Source: Verrucomicrobiota bacterium
GTDB lineage: Bacteria > Verrucomicrobiota > Verrucomicrobiia > Verrucomicrobiales > Akkermansiaceae
Direction: 5' to 3'
Length of the DNA stretch: 52,610 bases
NCBI GenBank assembly: GCA_018969605.1
Contig: JAGWXY010000006.1
Coordinates: forward strand, 1-52,610
Positions within the stretch are counted from its first letter, which is position 1. Every line of letters starts with the position of its first letter. Positions 17,208-26,018 of the stretch are shown one piece after another. The position numbers and the translations under genes are program-made. The notes below the pieces were generated by a model that worked only from the letters and a program-made list of their open reading frames with translations, ran no database searches and was not told where the DNA came from.

Positions 17208-18728
17208 ATGCGAATCCCGCTTGCCCAAAGCCCCGATCGCAGGCATGGAGAACCCGTGACGCGTGACCTGACAAGCGACCCTGCGTGGACCGAGGATGAC
17301 CTCGGGCGCCCGCTGCCAGATTCGTCGCACGCATGTTCGGTCTGCCTGCCGACATGGGACTCGATCATCGGCTACGAAGAAGGTCGCGAAAAAATCCTCA
17401 AGCGCATGCGCACGGGGTACCCACGGTTTTTCAAACACCTCACGGTCGAACGACTGTTCGACAACGCACGAGCGGAAATTGCCAACGACCAGGAACAGGT
17501 CGCAATTTTTCCGACCAAGAACTCCGTCCAACGCGCCCACCGCTGGGTCGAGCAACGCGCCGAAACCGCCCTGCGCATCACCAGCTATCACGGCCTCCAA
17601 GCACTGGTGTTTCCGGAAAAAGCCAAGGCCGATGTCAATGCCTACTGGCGCTTCTCCGGCGAAGTGATCAGCAGCCGCCAGGCACAGGATTTTCTCGATG
17701 GCAAACTTCGCGAGGGATCAAAATCCCACCTCATCGCCAGAGCCCTCGCACCGATCTACGGATCTGCGCCCGACCACAATTTCGTTTTCTCCAGCGGCAT
17801 GGCCGCCATCACCGCCGTCCTGCGCTCACTGCCGGGACTCGCCCAAGGCAAAAAAACCCTGCAAATCGAGTTCCCCTATGTCGATGGACTCAAGGTCCAG
17901 GAACACTTCGGCAACGGCGCGGTCTACCTCAACGAAGCCGAAGGCGAACCCTTCGACGAGGCCCTCAAACGCATCAGCCGCGGCGAATTTGCCGGCGTCT
18001 TCACCGAGGCACCAAGCAACCCTCTCCTGCGCACCGCCGACCTGAAAAAAATCGCCGAAGCCTGCGCCATGGGAGCCACACCATTGATCGTCGACGACTC
18101 GGCCTGCGGACCTTCGAATATCGACGCCTTGCCCTACGCCGATGTCGTCACCGGCAGCCTCACGAAATGGATCTCCGGCGAAGGCGATGTCATGGCCGGC
18201 ATGGCGACTGTTGCGAAACAATCGCCCTTCGCGGCAATTTTCACCTCACATCTCGCCACCGAATCCGAATCGGTCTCGCCGCTCTACATCGGCGATGCGG
18301 AAGTCCTGCTCTCCAACATCAAGGGCTACCCACAGCGCATGGATGCGATCAACGCCAACGGCAGCGCCCTCGCCGAATGGCTGTCGAATCACCCAGCCGT
18401 CGCAAGCGTGTGGCATCCGTCGATCACCACCCGCGAGAACTACGACCTCATCCGCCGCAAATCCGGCGGCTACGGCGGACTGCTTTCCTTCACGCTCAAA
18501 AACCTCAAGAAAACTCCCGCCTTCTACGACGCCCTCCGCCTCTCCAAAGGCCCGAGCTTCGGCACCAACTTCACACTGGTCTGCCCCTATGTGATGCTCG
18601 CCCACTACACGGAACTCGAATGGGCCGAAGCCTGCGGCGTCCACCCCTTCCTCATCCGCGTGTCCTGCGGCCAGGAACCGATCGAGACAATCATCAAGGC
18701 ATTCGAAGACGCTCTCAAAGAAGCCTAA
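17208..18728 (+). CDS. Cystathionine gamma-synthase-like PLP enzyme, fungal type
   Basis: 506 residues from the ATG at 17208; a GTG at 17256 with GGAGA just before it is a plausible alternative start. The C-terminal ~390 residues are the Cys/Met-metabolism PLP fold: FSSGMAAITAVLR binds the cofactor phosphate, LIVDDSACGPSN supplies the ring Asp, and SLTKWISGEGD carries the Schiff-base Lys. The N-terminal part (ACSVCLPTWDSIIGYEEG, then KRMRTGYPRFF) is the extension known from fungal cystathionine gamma-synthases, not from E. coli MetB. The predicted reaction joins cysteine to an activated homoserine. No other met genes are near. Confidence 0.83.
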   Translation: MRIPLAQSPDRRHGEPVTRDLTSDPAWTEDDLGRPLPDSSHACSVCLPTWDSIIGYEEGREKILKRMRTGYPRFFKHLTVERLFDNARAEIANDQEQVAIFPTKNSVQRAHRWVEQRAETALRITSYHGLQALVFPEKAKADVNAYWRFSGEVISSRQAQDFLDGKLREGSKSHLIARALAPIYGSAPDHNFVFSSGMAAITAVLRSLPGLAQGKKTLQIEFPYVDGLKVQEHFGNGAVYLNEAEGEPFDEALKRISRGEFAGVFTEAPSNPLLRTADLKKIAEACAMGATPLIVDDSACGPSNIDALPYADVVTGSLTKWISGEGDVMAGMATVAKQSPFAAIFTSHLATESESVSPLYIGDAEVLLSNIKGYPQRMDAINANGSALAEWLSNHPAVASVWHPSITTRENYDLIRRKSGGYGGLLSFTLKNLKKTPAFYDALRLSKGPSFGTNFTLVCPYVMLAHYTELEWAEACGVHPFLIRVSCGQEPIETIIKAFEDALKEA

Positions 18729-18758
18729 AAAAAAGGAAAAAATCACAAATGAAAAAGC

Positions 18759-18787
18759 CGTCACTTCCCATTTTCAAAGCAGTGACG
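18759..18787. repeat. Inverted repeat after the cystathionine gamma-synthase gene
   Basis: CGTCACT and AGTGACG flank a 15-nt loop, 30 bp after the stop and before the convergent SNF2 gene. There is no T-run. It may help end transcription. A 23-codon open frame with a GGA-rich leader runs through it but is too short to call. The rest of the gap (18729-18939) shows nothing else. Confidence 0.4.
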
Positions 18788-18939
18788 ACTCGAGGAAGGA
18801 AAACTTCGCCAAGCGCGTAACGCAAGGTCTCAAATCAAGAAGCAGATGGCCCACAACGATCCCGACTCCATGCATGTGATTGTTTTGCAGAAATGCCACT
18901 TCAACAAAACGGGATACAATCGAAACCCCGATCCCTGAA

Positions 18940-21900
18940 TCAATCCCCGGCCAGCACCGACCTCATCTCGGCCGCTGTCAGGCCGCCGTCGCCACCACCT
19001 TCCTCGTCGAGCCCAGCCGCCAACTCGCGCTTGCCCGCCTGCATCCGCACAACCTTTTCCTCCACGGTCCCTCGGGTCAGCAAACGATAAACCGTCACCG
19101 GCCGCGTCTGCCCGATCCGATGCGCACGGTCCGTCGCCTGAGCCTCGGCAGCCGGATTCCACCACGGATCAAAATGAATCACCACGTCGGCCGCAGTCAG
19201 ATTCAGGCCGTATCCGCCGGCCTTGAGGCTGATCAAAAACACCGGAGGGCCATCGGCTGATTGAAACTTATCCACAATAGCCTGACGATCCCGCGTTTGT
19301 CCATCGAGCCTGAAACAGCCCCACTGACGCTCATGAATATGCTTTTCGATTTCGAGTAATTGCTTCTGAAATTGGCTGAATATCAATATTTTATGATTTC
19401 CAGTAATAGCTTCTTCTAGAAGCTCAAACAGGCGTTGCATTTTGGCAGATCTCTCAAAAACAAACATTTGTTTTAATCTATAGTTTCCAAGCAATAATAG
19501 ATCACAACAAGCTTGCCTGAGCCGCAGCAAAACAGTGAGCAACTGCATCCGAACTGCCGCTGCATTGCCGGAATCACCCGCGATCTGCGCAAGCTTGCGG
19601 CCTTCGACCTGCAAGTCCCGGTAGACCCCCTTTTGCTGATCCGTGAGCTCGCACCACTCGTCGATGATCAACTTCGATGGCAGATCCGGCGCCACCTGCT
19701 CCTTGCTGCGTCTCAGCATGAGCGGCTTCAAGCGCAGGCGAAGTCGCTCCATCACACCGGGGTCACCACCCACGGCTCGAAGAGGCATTTCATACCGCTC
19801 TTTGAAATCCTCACGCAACCCAAGCCAGCCGGGCTGCACAAATCGGAAAATCGACCACAAGTCCCCCACCCCGTTTTCAAGCGGCGTACCGGTCAGCGCG
19901 ATCCTTGCCTTGCCGCGCAATTTGAACAAGGCCCGGGCATGGTCGGTATTAGGATTCCGCATCAAGCTCGCCTCATCGACCACAATCGCACGGTACTCAC
20001 GCCCCAAGTGCCAAACAAGATCACGCGCCAAAGTGCCATAACTCGTGATCACGGCATCCCCATCGCGAAGCCCTTCGCGCAAACTCTCGCGCCCAGCGCC
20101 ATGCAACACGACCACCCTCCGCCTCGGCGCGAACCTGGCGAATTCCGCGCGCCAGTTGCCCAGCAAGGACGCAGTCGCCACCACCAGCACAAGGCCGGCT
20201 TGATCAGGCTTCGTTTCAAACAAATGCTCAATCACCGCAATCGCCTGCAGCGTTTTACCAAGACCCATGTCATCCGCCAGCAAGGCACCACCAAATCGCC
20301 GCACGCGATCAGCCATCCACGCCGCGCCCGCCAACTGATAAGGCCTCGGTTCGGCCACCAGCGTTGATGGTTTTTGAAAAGTCTCGGGCGCCGCGCTTTT
20401 CCCAGAGCCCGATTTCGAAAAATTCGCAGAAAGCTCCATCACCACATCCGCTGATACGCCCCTTGCCTCATAGTGACCTCCCTCTTGGCGAACATCGAGC
20501 TCGGCCATCAAGGGATCGATCAAGCCACCAATTTCATCAGACAGCACGGTACGCCGACCATCGCTGCGCTTCCCGACCCCGGTGCCGGACCGCAACATGC
20601 GATGGATCTCCGCCGCAGGCACACGCGCGCCATCGGCTGTTTCATACCACAAATCAAAATTGAGCCAATCATCGCCCGAGCCCTGAATCTCGATGCGCGG
20701 AGAAACAAGCACCACTTTTTTGCGCGCCCGTTTGAAATTTGCGCTTTCATCAATTTTCCAGACCCCACGCAGTTTCGGCAGTACCCGCGAAAGAAACCCA
20801 ATCACTGCAACCTCGTCCGCAAGCACTCCACGCTCGTTGCTCGAAAAATCAAATCCCGCGGCACACATCGTCTCAAGCACCCTGGCTTCGCCCGTCAAAT
20901 CGCGCACCTCACAGCGGTCACCCGCGAGGCGCGGCAATGCGCCAACAGTTCCAGACATCGGAAAAACGGTGCCACCACCCTCATATCGAAGCGAAATGCC
21001 AGCCTCCACACGCGACAGGGATCCGTCCAAAGCCAGCACCACCTCAAAGCGCGCGGGCACAAAATGCAGCGAGCCAAGCCATCCCGACTCCGGCAATTCG
21101 AGCCAGTCTTGAAACAACCCGATGCGATCCAAAAATTCGCACATCGGCAATTCGACCGGCGCTTGCCGCGCAAGGCCACGCATGATCCTTTCACCGGCAA
21201 TCGGCATAGCCCCATCACCAAGACGATCGAGCCCCGATTCACCTACTCGCCAATACGACCCATCGAGCTCAAACCATTCGCTCGCAGCAGGAATCAGCCG
21301 CACTAGATCACCGCCATGATGCACCTCCGACACGGCAATTCTCGCCCCATTGGAAATTTGCAAGGCTTCGGGCGACTGACCTGTCCGCACCCGGGGATGT
21401 TCGATGATCGCCGATAAAAAATCATCAACCCGCTTTCCATCCAGCTGCAAATGCATCTCCGGACTCCGCGCCACTCGCTGCGAATCCAACCAAACTCCAA
21501 GTTTTTCATCCGCTGCGGAAATTTCATCAGCCTTGGATTCACGCACCAACACACTGAGTTTTCCGCGCTGCAAGGCACCCCGCCAATTTCCCGGCAACAC
21601 CAAATCCCACGCAGATTTTTGGACAGCGGCCACCTTCGGTTTGTCCGGAGTTTTCACGGCATCCGGCCTCGCCAGGGCCTGCACCCCCGTGGCCACGGCA
21701 TGACAACACACCTCGCCGCTCGCCTGGTTCTCCGGACACGAGCAACGAACCTCAAAGTCCGCCACCGACTTCACCACCACCCCCACACGAAAAACCCGCT
21801 TTCCAACACGCACGGCACCCCGCCATCCACTCTCGGTTTTTTTCGCCTCCACCACCGCCCCACCCTCACGCAAAGCCAAGCCCTCCTTGAAGGCACGCCA

Positions 21901-21942
21901 TGATGCCGCCCCGCGCAACGCTTGTTCCGTCCATTCACTCAT
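18940..21942 (-). CDS. SWIM-domain SNF2-family ATPase
   Basis: 1000 residues from the ATG at 21942. Near the N-terminus, CSCPENQASGEVCCHA is a SWIM zinc finger (CxC...CxH). A middle region without known motifs is followed by the two helicase lobes: LADDMGLGKTLQ (motif I), VVDEASLMRN (motif II, DEAS instead of DEAH), LTGTPLENGVGDLWS (III), ILIFSQFQ (IV), and ATDRAHRIGQTRPV (VI). Bacterial SNF2 proteins of this layout resemble RapA/HepA and use ATP to displace proteins from DNA or to remodel RNA polymerase. The region coding for residues ~810-870 (19380-19510) is only about 30% G+C, against ~60% elsewhere in the gene. Confidence 0.9.
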   Translation of the reverse strand: MSEWTEQALRGAASWRAFKEGLALREGGAVVEAKKTESGWRGAVRVGKRVFRVGVVVKSVADFEVRCSCPENQASGEVCCHAVATGVQALARPDAVKTPDKPKVAAVQKSAWDLVLPGNWRGALQRGKLSVLVRESKADEISAADEKLGVWLDSQRVARSPEMHLQLDGKRVDDFLSAIIEHPRVRTGQSPEALQISNGARIAVSEVHHGGDLVRLIPAASEWFELDGSYWRVGESGLDRLGDGAMPIAGERIMRGLARQAPVELPMCEFLDRIGLFQDWLELPESGWLGSLHFVPARFEVVLALDGSLSRVEAGISLRYEGGGTVFPMSGTVGALPRLAGDRCEVRDLTGEARVLETMCAAGFDFSSNERGVLADEVAVIGFLSRVLPKLRGVWKIDESANFKRARKKVVLVSPRIEIQGSGDDWLNFDLWYETADGARVPAAEIHRMLRSGTGVGKRSDGRRTVLSDEIGGLIDPLMAELDVRQEGGHYEARGVSADVVMELSANFSKSGSGKSAAPETFQKPSTLVAEPRPYQLAGAAWMADRVRRFGGALLADDMGLGKTLQAIAVIEHLFETKPDQAGLVLVVATASLLGNWRAEFARFAPRRRVVVLHGAGRESLREGLRDGDAVITSYGTLARDLVWHLGREYRAIVVDEASLMRNPNTDHARALFKLRGKARIALTGTPLENGVGDLWSIFRFVQPGWLGLREDFKERYEMPLRAVGGDPGVMERLRLRLKPLMLRRSKEQVAPDLPSKLIIDEWCELTDQQKGVYRDLQVEGRKLAQIAGDSGNAAAVRMQLLTVLLRLRQACCDLLLLGNYRLKQMFVFERSAKMQRLFELLEEAITGNHKILIFSQFQKQLLEIEKHIHERQWGCFRLDGQTRDRQAIVDKFQSADGPPVFLISLKAGGYGLNLTAADVVIHFDPWWNPAAEAQATDRAHRIGQTRPVTVYRLLTRGTVEEKVVRMQAGKRELAAGLDEEGGGDGGLTAAEMRSVLAGD

Positions 21943-22032
21943 CCGCCACCCATCATCCACGGGAAATGCTCGCGGGCAACCTTGGGAAATGTCGTGTCAT
22001 CAATGCCATTTCCCCACAGAAAAAGAGACTTG

Positions 22033-22061
22033 TTGACATGGATGCCTTTTAGGCATACATA
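22033..22061 (+). promoter_or_regulatory. Promoter and operator of the BrnT/BrnA-type operon
   Basis: A perfect -35 box TTGACA (22033-22038) is followed after 17 bp by TACATA (22056-22061) as a weak -10. Between them lies a perfect inverted repeat, ATGCCT-TTT-AGGCAT (22042-22056), which a ribbon-helix-helix antitoxin could bind to shut off the promoter. If the -10 is right, transcription starts at or next to the GTG at 22068, giving a leaderless mRNA; no ribosome-binding site is visible. Confidence 0.65.
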
Positions 22062-22067
22062 AAGTTT

Positions 22068-22343
22068 GTGTTTTTTGAATGGGATCCGGAAAAGAATGAA
22101 AAACTCAAAAAGGAGCGGGGCATATCTTTCGAAGAAATTGCGTTCCTACTCGGATCAGGCTGCCTTTGGGCTGTCACCAAACATTGGAATGAAGACAAAT
22201 ACCCAAATCAAATAATTTTCCTGATACCTGTTGATGGAAAAATTATCGCCGTACCCTCTCTGCAAGATAGAGAAAAAATTTTTCTCAAAACAGCTTTCCC
22301 TTCGAGAAAAATGACCAAACTTTACAAGCAAGAACAACCATGA
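22068..22343 (+). CDS. brnT: BrnT-family toxin
   Basis: 91 residues starting with GTG. The opening FFEWDPEKNEKLKKERGISFEE is the BrnT signature. BrnT toxins are small ribonucleases of RelE-like fold that block translation. The middle (NQIIFLIPVDGKIIAV) fits the beta-sheet core, although the usual RIISAR segment near the end is reduced to KTAFPSRKMTK. It overlaps the antitoxin gene by 4 bp and follows a promoter with a palindromic operator. Its base composition (about 40% G+C) is well below that of its neighbours, which suggests horizontal transfer. Confidence 0.8.
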   Translation: MFFEWDPEKNEKLKKERGISFEEIAFLLGSGCLWAVTKHWNEDKYPNQIIFLIPVDGKIIAVPSLQDREKIFLKTAFPSRKMTKLYKQEQP

Positions 22344-22615
22344 AGCCAATAACTCCCGCGGAAGAAAAAGAAATGATGAGCGCGCTCGAAAGCGGAGCAA
22401 TCCAAATCGAGAAGCCGTCCCGAAAGCTGCTTTCGGACTTGAAAAAAGCCTCCGAAAACACCTTCAGAAAAGACCGCCGCATCAATGTGCGCCTAAGCAG
22501 CCATGACTTGCTTGGCATACAAAGAAAGGCACTTCAAAAAGGCCTTCCCTATCAGGCCTTGATTGCAGGCCTGATCCATCAATATGTGGAGGGCGACCTA
22601 CAGGAAAAAAGTTAA
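22340..22615 (+). CDS. BrnA/CopG-type ribbon-helix-helix antitoxin
   Basis: 91 residues. The C-terminal half (RINVRLSSHDLLGIQRKA, then GLPYQALIAGLIHQYVEG) matches a ribbon-helix-helix DNA-binding domain as in BrnA and the CopG antitoxins: a short strand, then two helices. The N-terminal half would wrap the toxin. The toxin-first order and ATGA overlap are usual for brnTA. It probably represses its own operon through the ATGCCT/AGGCAT palindrome upstream. The exact antitoxin family (BrnA or the CopG type often paired with BrnT) is not settled. Confidence 0.78.
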   Translation: MKPITPAEEKEMMSALESGAIQIEKPSRKLLSDLKKASENTFRKDRRINVRLSSHDLLGIQRKALQKGLPYQALIAGLIHQYVEGDLQEKS

Positions 22616-22729
22616 TTTGCGAAAATTGAACTCATCATTTCGAAGGGTCCACATCGCACTAATCTCAGCCATTCATCGGGCGATCTGCTTTGCATTGACC
22701 CCGCACCGCCCGTAGCGAAACCTTTGCTC

Positions 22730-23539
22730 ATGGAAATGCCCGAGGACGACTTCACTGACATTCTGCGCAAGGCGATGATCGGCAACGCGCTTCCGCCGGC
22801 GGAACTGGCACGCAGGGCGGAGACGAGTCTCGCGGCACTAAACCGTTTTCAAAAAGGCCAATTCGACGAAACCCTAGCGCGCAAGATCGCCACCGCGCTC
22901 GACCTCGATCCGGATGCCTATGCCTCGATCGACTCTTATCGGCCCGACGCACCCATTCCACCAGAAATTCACCGCCTCGAACTACCCTTCGGCAGTGGGC
23001 ACGTGAACGCATGGATGCTCGAAGCCGAAAGCCAATTGATCCTTTTCGACACCGGATATCAGGCCAAGGACTTGCTGGCTGAAATCGATCAACACTTTGG
23101 CCGCCTGCCCGACCGGGTCTTTATCACCCACGCCCACCGCGACCACACCGGAGGCATTCGCAATCTGTTGCGGCACCACACCCCAATCCACGCCCAAGGC
23201 ATACGGGAAACGACCCCGATGAAACCCGGCGATTCGATCCGCATCAACAAGGTCACCATCCGCGCCTGCGATCTCGCTGGTCACGCGATCCCCGCACTCG
23301 GCTATCGCATCGATGAATTGCCAAGCCCAGTACTGATCACCGGCGACGCTCTCTTCGCCGGCTCCATCGGCGGCTGCGCCACAACCGAGGCCTATCGCAT
23401 TGCCCTCAAAAACATCCATCACGCATTTGAACACAGCCCACCAAACTGCGTCATCCTGCCAGGTCATGGACCCGCCACCACTTGGGGCGCCGAAACAAAA
23501 CACAATCCCTTCATCGCCGGTGTGAGCGGATCTCGTTGA
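22730..23539 (+). CDS. HTH-metallo-beta-lactamase fusion hydrolase
   Basis: 269 residues. Residues ~10-65 (PPAELARRAETSLAALNRFQKG, then RKIATALDLDPDA) look like a Cro/CI-type helix-turn-helix. Residues ~78-265 form a metallo-beta-lactamase domain with THAHRDHTGG (H134, H136, D138, H139), AGHAIPALGY, ITGDALFAG and LPGHGP, enough to bind two zinc or iron ions. Members act as thioesterases, glyoxalase II-like enzymes or lactonases. The fused N-terminal module is odd and might bind DNA or merely resemble such a fold. It stands alone, 114 bp after the antitoxin gene and convergent with the next gene. Confidence 0.82.
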   Translation: MEMPEDDFTDILRKAMIGNALPPAELARRAETSLAALNRFQKGQFDETLARKIATALDLDPDAYASIDSYRPDAPIPPEIHRLELPFGSGHVNAWMLEAESQLILFDTGYQAKDLLAEIDQHFGRLPDRVFITHAHRDHTGGIRNLLRHHTPIHAQGIRETTPMKPGDSIRINKVTIRACDLAGHAIPALGYRIDELPSPVLITGDALFAGSIGGCATTEAYRIALKNIHHAFEHSPPNCVILPGHGPATTWGAETKHNPFIAGVSGSR

Positions 23540-23542
23540 GGC

Positions 23543-24562
23543 TCAAATCCGGATATCCACCATCGCGCGCTTGCGGCGGAGTTCGATCCACCTTTCATAC
23601 TGTGCGGAGGTCTTTTTCTTGCGCACGCGCTCTTCGATCATGGGCCGCACCTTTTCCAGCGGCGGTGGCGGACCCAAGGAAATTTTGATCGGCTTTACGA
23701 TGGTGAAACCTTGCGGGTCCATCAAGGGACCCACGACGCTGTCGACCTTGGAGTCAAAAATGATCGCCGCAAATTCGGCTGAGAGATCCGTGCGCGGGAC
23801 ATTTTCCTGAAGTCCGCCATTTTCGGCATAGGCGTCCTTCGAATGCTCCTTGGCGAGTTCCCCGATATCCTTGCCACCGGCGATCTGCTTGGCGAGATCC
23901 TCGGCCAAGGCCAATTGCGCGTCGGGGGTGACAGCCGGATTCGCTGGGTCAGTGGCCGGAATGAAAATTTTGCGGAAGCTGATCGTGTCCTTGCTCACAT
24001 CGCGCATCGTCGGCTTGACTGCTTCATACTCGTCGCGAATTTCATTCGGCAATGGCGGTGGCGCGTCGGAAAATTGCTGAGCACGCATCGCCTGCACCAC
24101 CATTTTTTCGCGCGTCATTTCGCGATACCCTTCCATCGTCAGACGACTGCGCTTGAGTTCTTCGCGAAATTTCACTTCATCGCCGTTGTACAACTCACGC
24201 ATCTGGCGTTTGACCTCCTCATCGATGAGATAGGGTTTGATCGAAGCACCGAGTTGTTTGAATTCATCAAGGATGATCTGACGATCGATCAACTCCTGCA
24301 TCACACCGGCTCTGGCTTTTTTGAATTGCTCTTCGAACTCGGCACCCCTGCGCGGGTACTGCGCGCTAAGCTGCGCATAGACCGGCGCGAGCATGAAGGA
24401 AACCTGGTTCTTGGTGATCACCCGGCCATTGACCTTTGCCGCGATGCCATTGACCTCGATCGGCCCGCTTGATCTTGCTGCCGTAGGGGCTTGCGCTGAT
24501 GCCGATGGCGCCATGAGGGCAGTTGCGGCGATGACAAGGCTGGCGGTGAATTGATGTTTCAT
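23543..24562 (-). CDS. SurA/PrsA-like periplasmic peptidyl-prolyl isomerase
   Basis: 339 residues. A signal peptide ends near ASAQA. Residues ~35-190 are a SurA-type chaperone region (IAAKVNGRVITKNQV, then MQELIDRQIILDE). Residues ~195-300 match a parvulin domain in reduced form (RKIFIPATD, LAKEHSKDAYAENGGLQ, VGPLMDPQGFTIVKP). Such proteins escort outer-membrane proteins across the periplasm. The gene converges with the HTH-hydrolase gene with only 3 bp between the stops. Confidence 0.86.
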   Translation of the reverse strand: MKHQFTASLVIAATALMAPSASAQAPTAARSSGPIEVNGIAAKVNGRVITKNQVSFMLAPVYAQLSAQYPRRGAEFEEQFKKARAGVMQELIDRQIILDEFKQLGASIKPYLIDEEVKRQMRELYNGDEVKFREELKRSRLTMEGYREMTREKMVVQAMRAQQFSDAPPPLPNEIRDEYEAVKPTMRDVSKDTISFRKIFIPATDPANPAVTPDAQLALAEDLAKQIAGGKDIGELAKEHSKDAYAENGGLQENVPRTDLSAEFAAIIFDSKVDSVVGPLMDPQGFTIVKPIKISLGPPPPLEKVRPMIEERVRKKKTSAQYERWIELRRKRAMVDIRI

Positions 24563-24738
24563 AAGTCGCGCAGGAAAGCACGCGAAGCATTGCGGCCTTC
24601 CATGATGCCCGAATCATCCACCCGACTCCACCGGATGGCAAGCTACTAAAAGTCGCGCGATTTGGCATTTTGTGGACAAAATTTGCCAACAATGACGCTG
24701 GCGATCAGGACTCAATTCTGATAGCTTCGTCCCATTCG

Positions 24739-26001
24739 ATGGAAACAAACGAAAACCGCAAAGCCTTGAAGACCGAGCCCTTGCTGGGAGGGCTGGCTCT
24801 CTTGCTGCTTCTTGCAGGATGTTTTTATGTGCTCAAGCCCTTCTCCTCGGCGATTCTTTGGGCGATCATTCTGACTTTTTCGCTGCATCCACTCCAAAAA
24901 AAATTCACCCAATGGTTCCGTGGCTCCAAAACCCTTGCCGCTTGTCTCGTCACCCTCATGGTCCTGCTCGTGATTGCCGGACCATTCGTCGTCGTCGGCA
25001 TCAGCGTCGCCAAGGACGGCAAGGAACTCGCCATCGCCACCAAGGATTGGTTTTTGTCGATCCCGGACACACCGCCCAAATGGATCAGCAAAGCCCCGGT
25101 GATCGGCGAAGAACTCGGCACCTACTGGAGCGACATTGCTGCGGACCGCAAGCGCTGGATCGAACAGCTCGACAAAGAAGTGGAGTCACCCATCAAGAAC
25201 AAGACAATCGAGGATGACAACATCAGGGTCACCCCGCATACAGAGCTGCTCCCAGGGTACGCCGAACAAATCCAAGCTGAATCGGCGGACAAGACCACCG
25301 CGAAACCCAACAGCGAGTCATCTCCCATCATCGCAATGCTCGGGCGCTTCCTGGCATGGGCCCGCACCGGCCTCATCGCCGTCGGCCTCACGGTCGGCCA
25401 AGGGGTCACCCAAATTCTCATCAGCACCTTTCTCGCGTTCTTCCTTTTGCGCGACTCGCCACAACTTGCCTCCCGCCTCAATGTCACCGTCGAGCGCCTC
25501 GCCGGTGATCGAGGTCGACAGTTGATCAAAGTCGCCGGCAATACAGTCAGCGGCGTCATCTACGGCATCCTCGGCACCGCGATCGCACAAGCCATCGTCG
25601 CGGGTATCGGCTTCACCATCGCAGGCATTCCCGGTGCCGTCCTACTCTCGGTGCTCACCTTCTTTTTCGCCGTCATTCCCTTCGGCCCCCCACTCATCTG
25701 GCTACCCGCGACGATCTGGCTTTTCGCCAACGAAAAACACGGACTCTCACTCTTCATGCTGCTCTGGGGCATCTTCGTCATCAGCAGCGTCGACAACCTC
25801 CTGCGCCCCTATCTCATCAGCCAAGGCACCAAGCTACCCTTCGCGCTCATCTTCTGCGGCGTGATCGGCGGAGCCCTCGCCTTCGGTCTGGTCGGCGTCT
25901 TCCTCGGCCCCACCCTGCTGGCCGTGGCCTTTCGCCTGATCGAAGAATGGTCATCGGAAAAGACCTCCATCACATCCGAGTCACCGGCGGCAAGCATTTA
26001 G
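24739..26001 (+). CDS. AI-2E/PerM-family permease (first copy)
   Basis: 420 residues with about eight membrane helices: two at the N-terminus (LLGGLALLLLLAGCFYVL; AILWAIILTFSLHP), one near residue 80, then a hydrophilic stretch of ~100 residues, and the conserved C-terminal bundle with FFFAVIPFGPPLIWLPA and GVFLGPTLLAVAF. The family includes TqsA (AI-2 export) and many transporters of unknown substrate, some of them Na+/H+ antiporters. I start at the ATG giving METNENRK. A second family member is encoded at 46057-47340. The function cannot be narrowed from sequence. Confidence 0.85.
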   Translation: METNENRKALKTEPLLGGLALLLLLAGCFYVLKPFSSAILWAIILTFSLHPLQKKFTQWFRGSKTLAACLVTLMVLLVIAGPFVVVGISVAKDGKELAIATKDWFLSIPDTPPKWISKAPVIGEELGTYWSDIAADRKRWIEQLDKEVESPIKNKTIEDDNIRVTPHTELLPGYAEQIQAESADKTTAKPNSESSPIIAMLGRFLAWARTGLIAVGLTVGQGVTQILISTFLAFFLLRDSPQLASRLNVTVERLAGDRGRQLIKVAGNTVSGVIYGILGTAIAQAIVAGIGFTIAGIPGAVLLSVLTFFFAVIPFGPPLIWLPATIWLFANEKHGLSLFMLLWGIFVISSVDNLLRPYLISQGTKLPFALIFCGVIGGALAFGLVGVFLGPTLLAVAFRLIEEWSSEKTSITSESPAASI

Positions 26002-26018
26002 GCATTGCACCGCCAGCC

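Noticed and set aside
17333-18820. A 495-codon open frame overlapping the cystathionine gamma-synthase gene on the same strand
   Set aside because: Very rich in Arg, Pro and His with no motif; it is the +1-type shadow of a high-GC gene whose true frame carries all PLP motifs.
24739-26001. Assignment as AI-2 exporter TqsA
   Set aside because: The family is functionally mixed and no quorum-sensing gene (luxS, lsr) is in the window.
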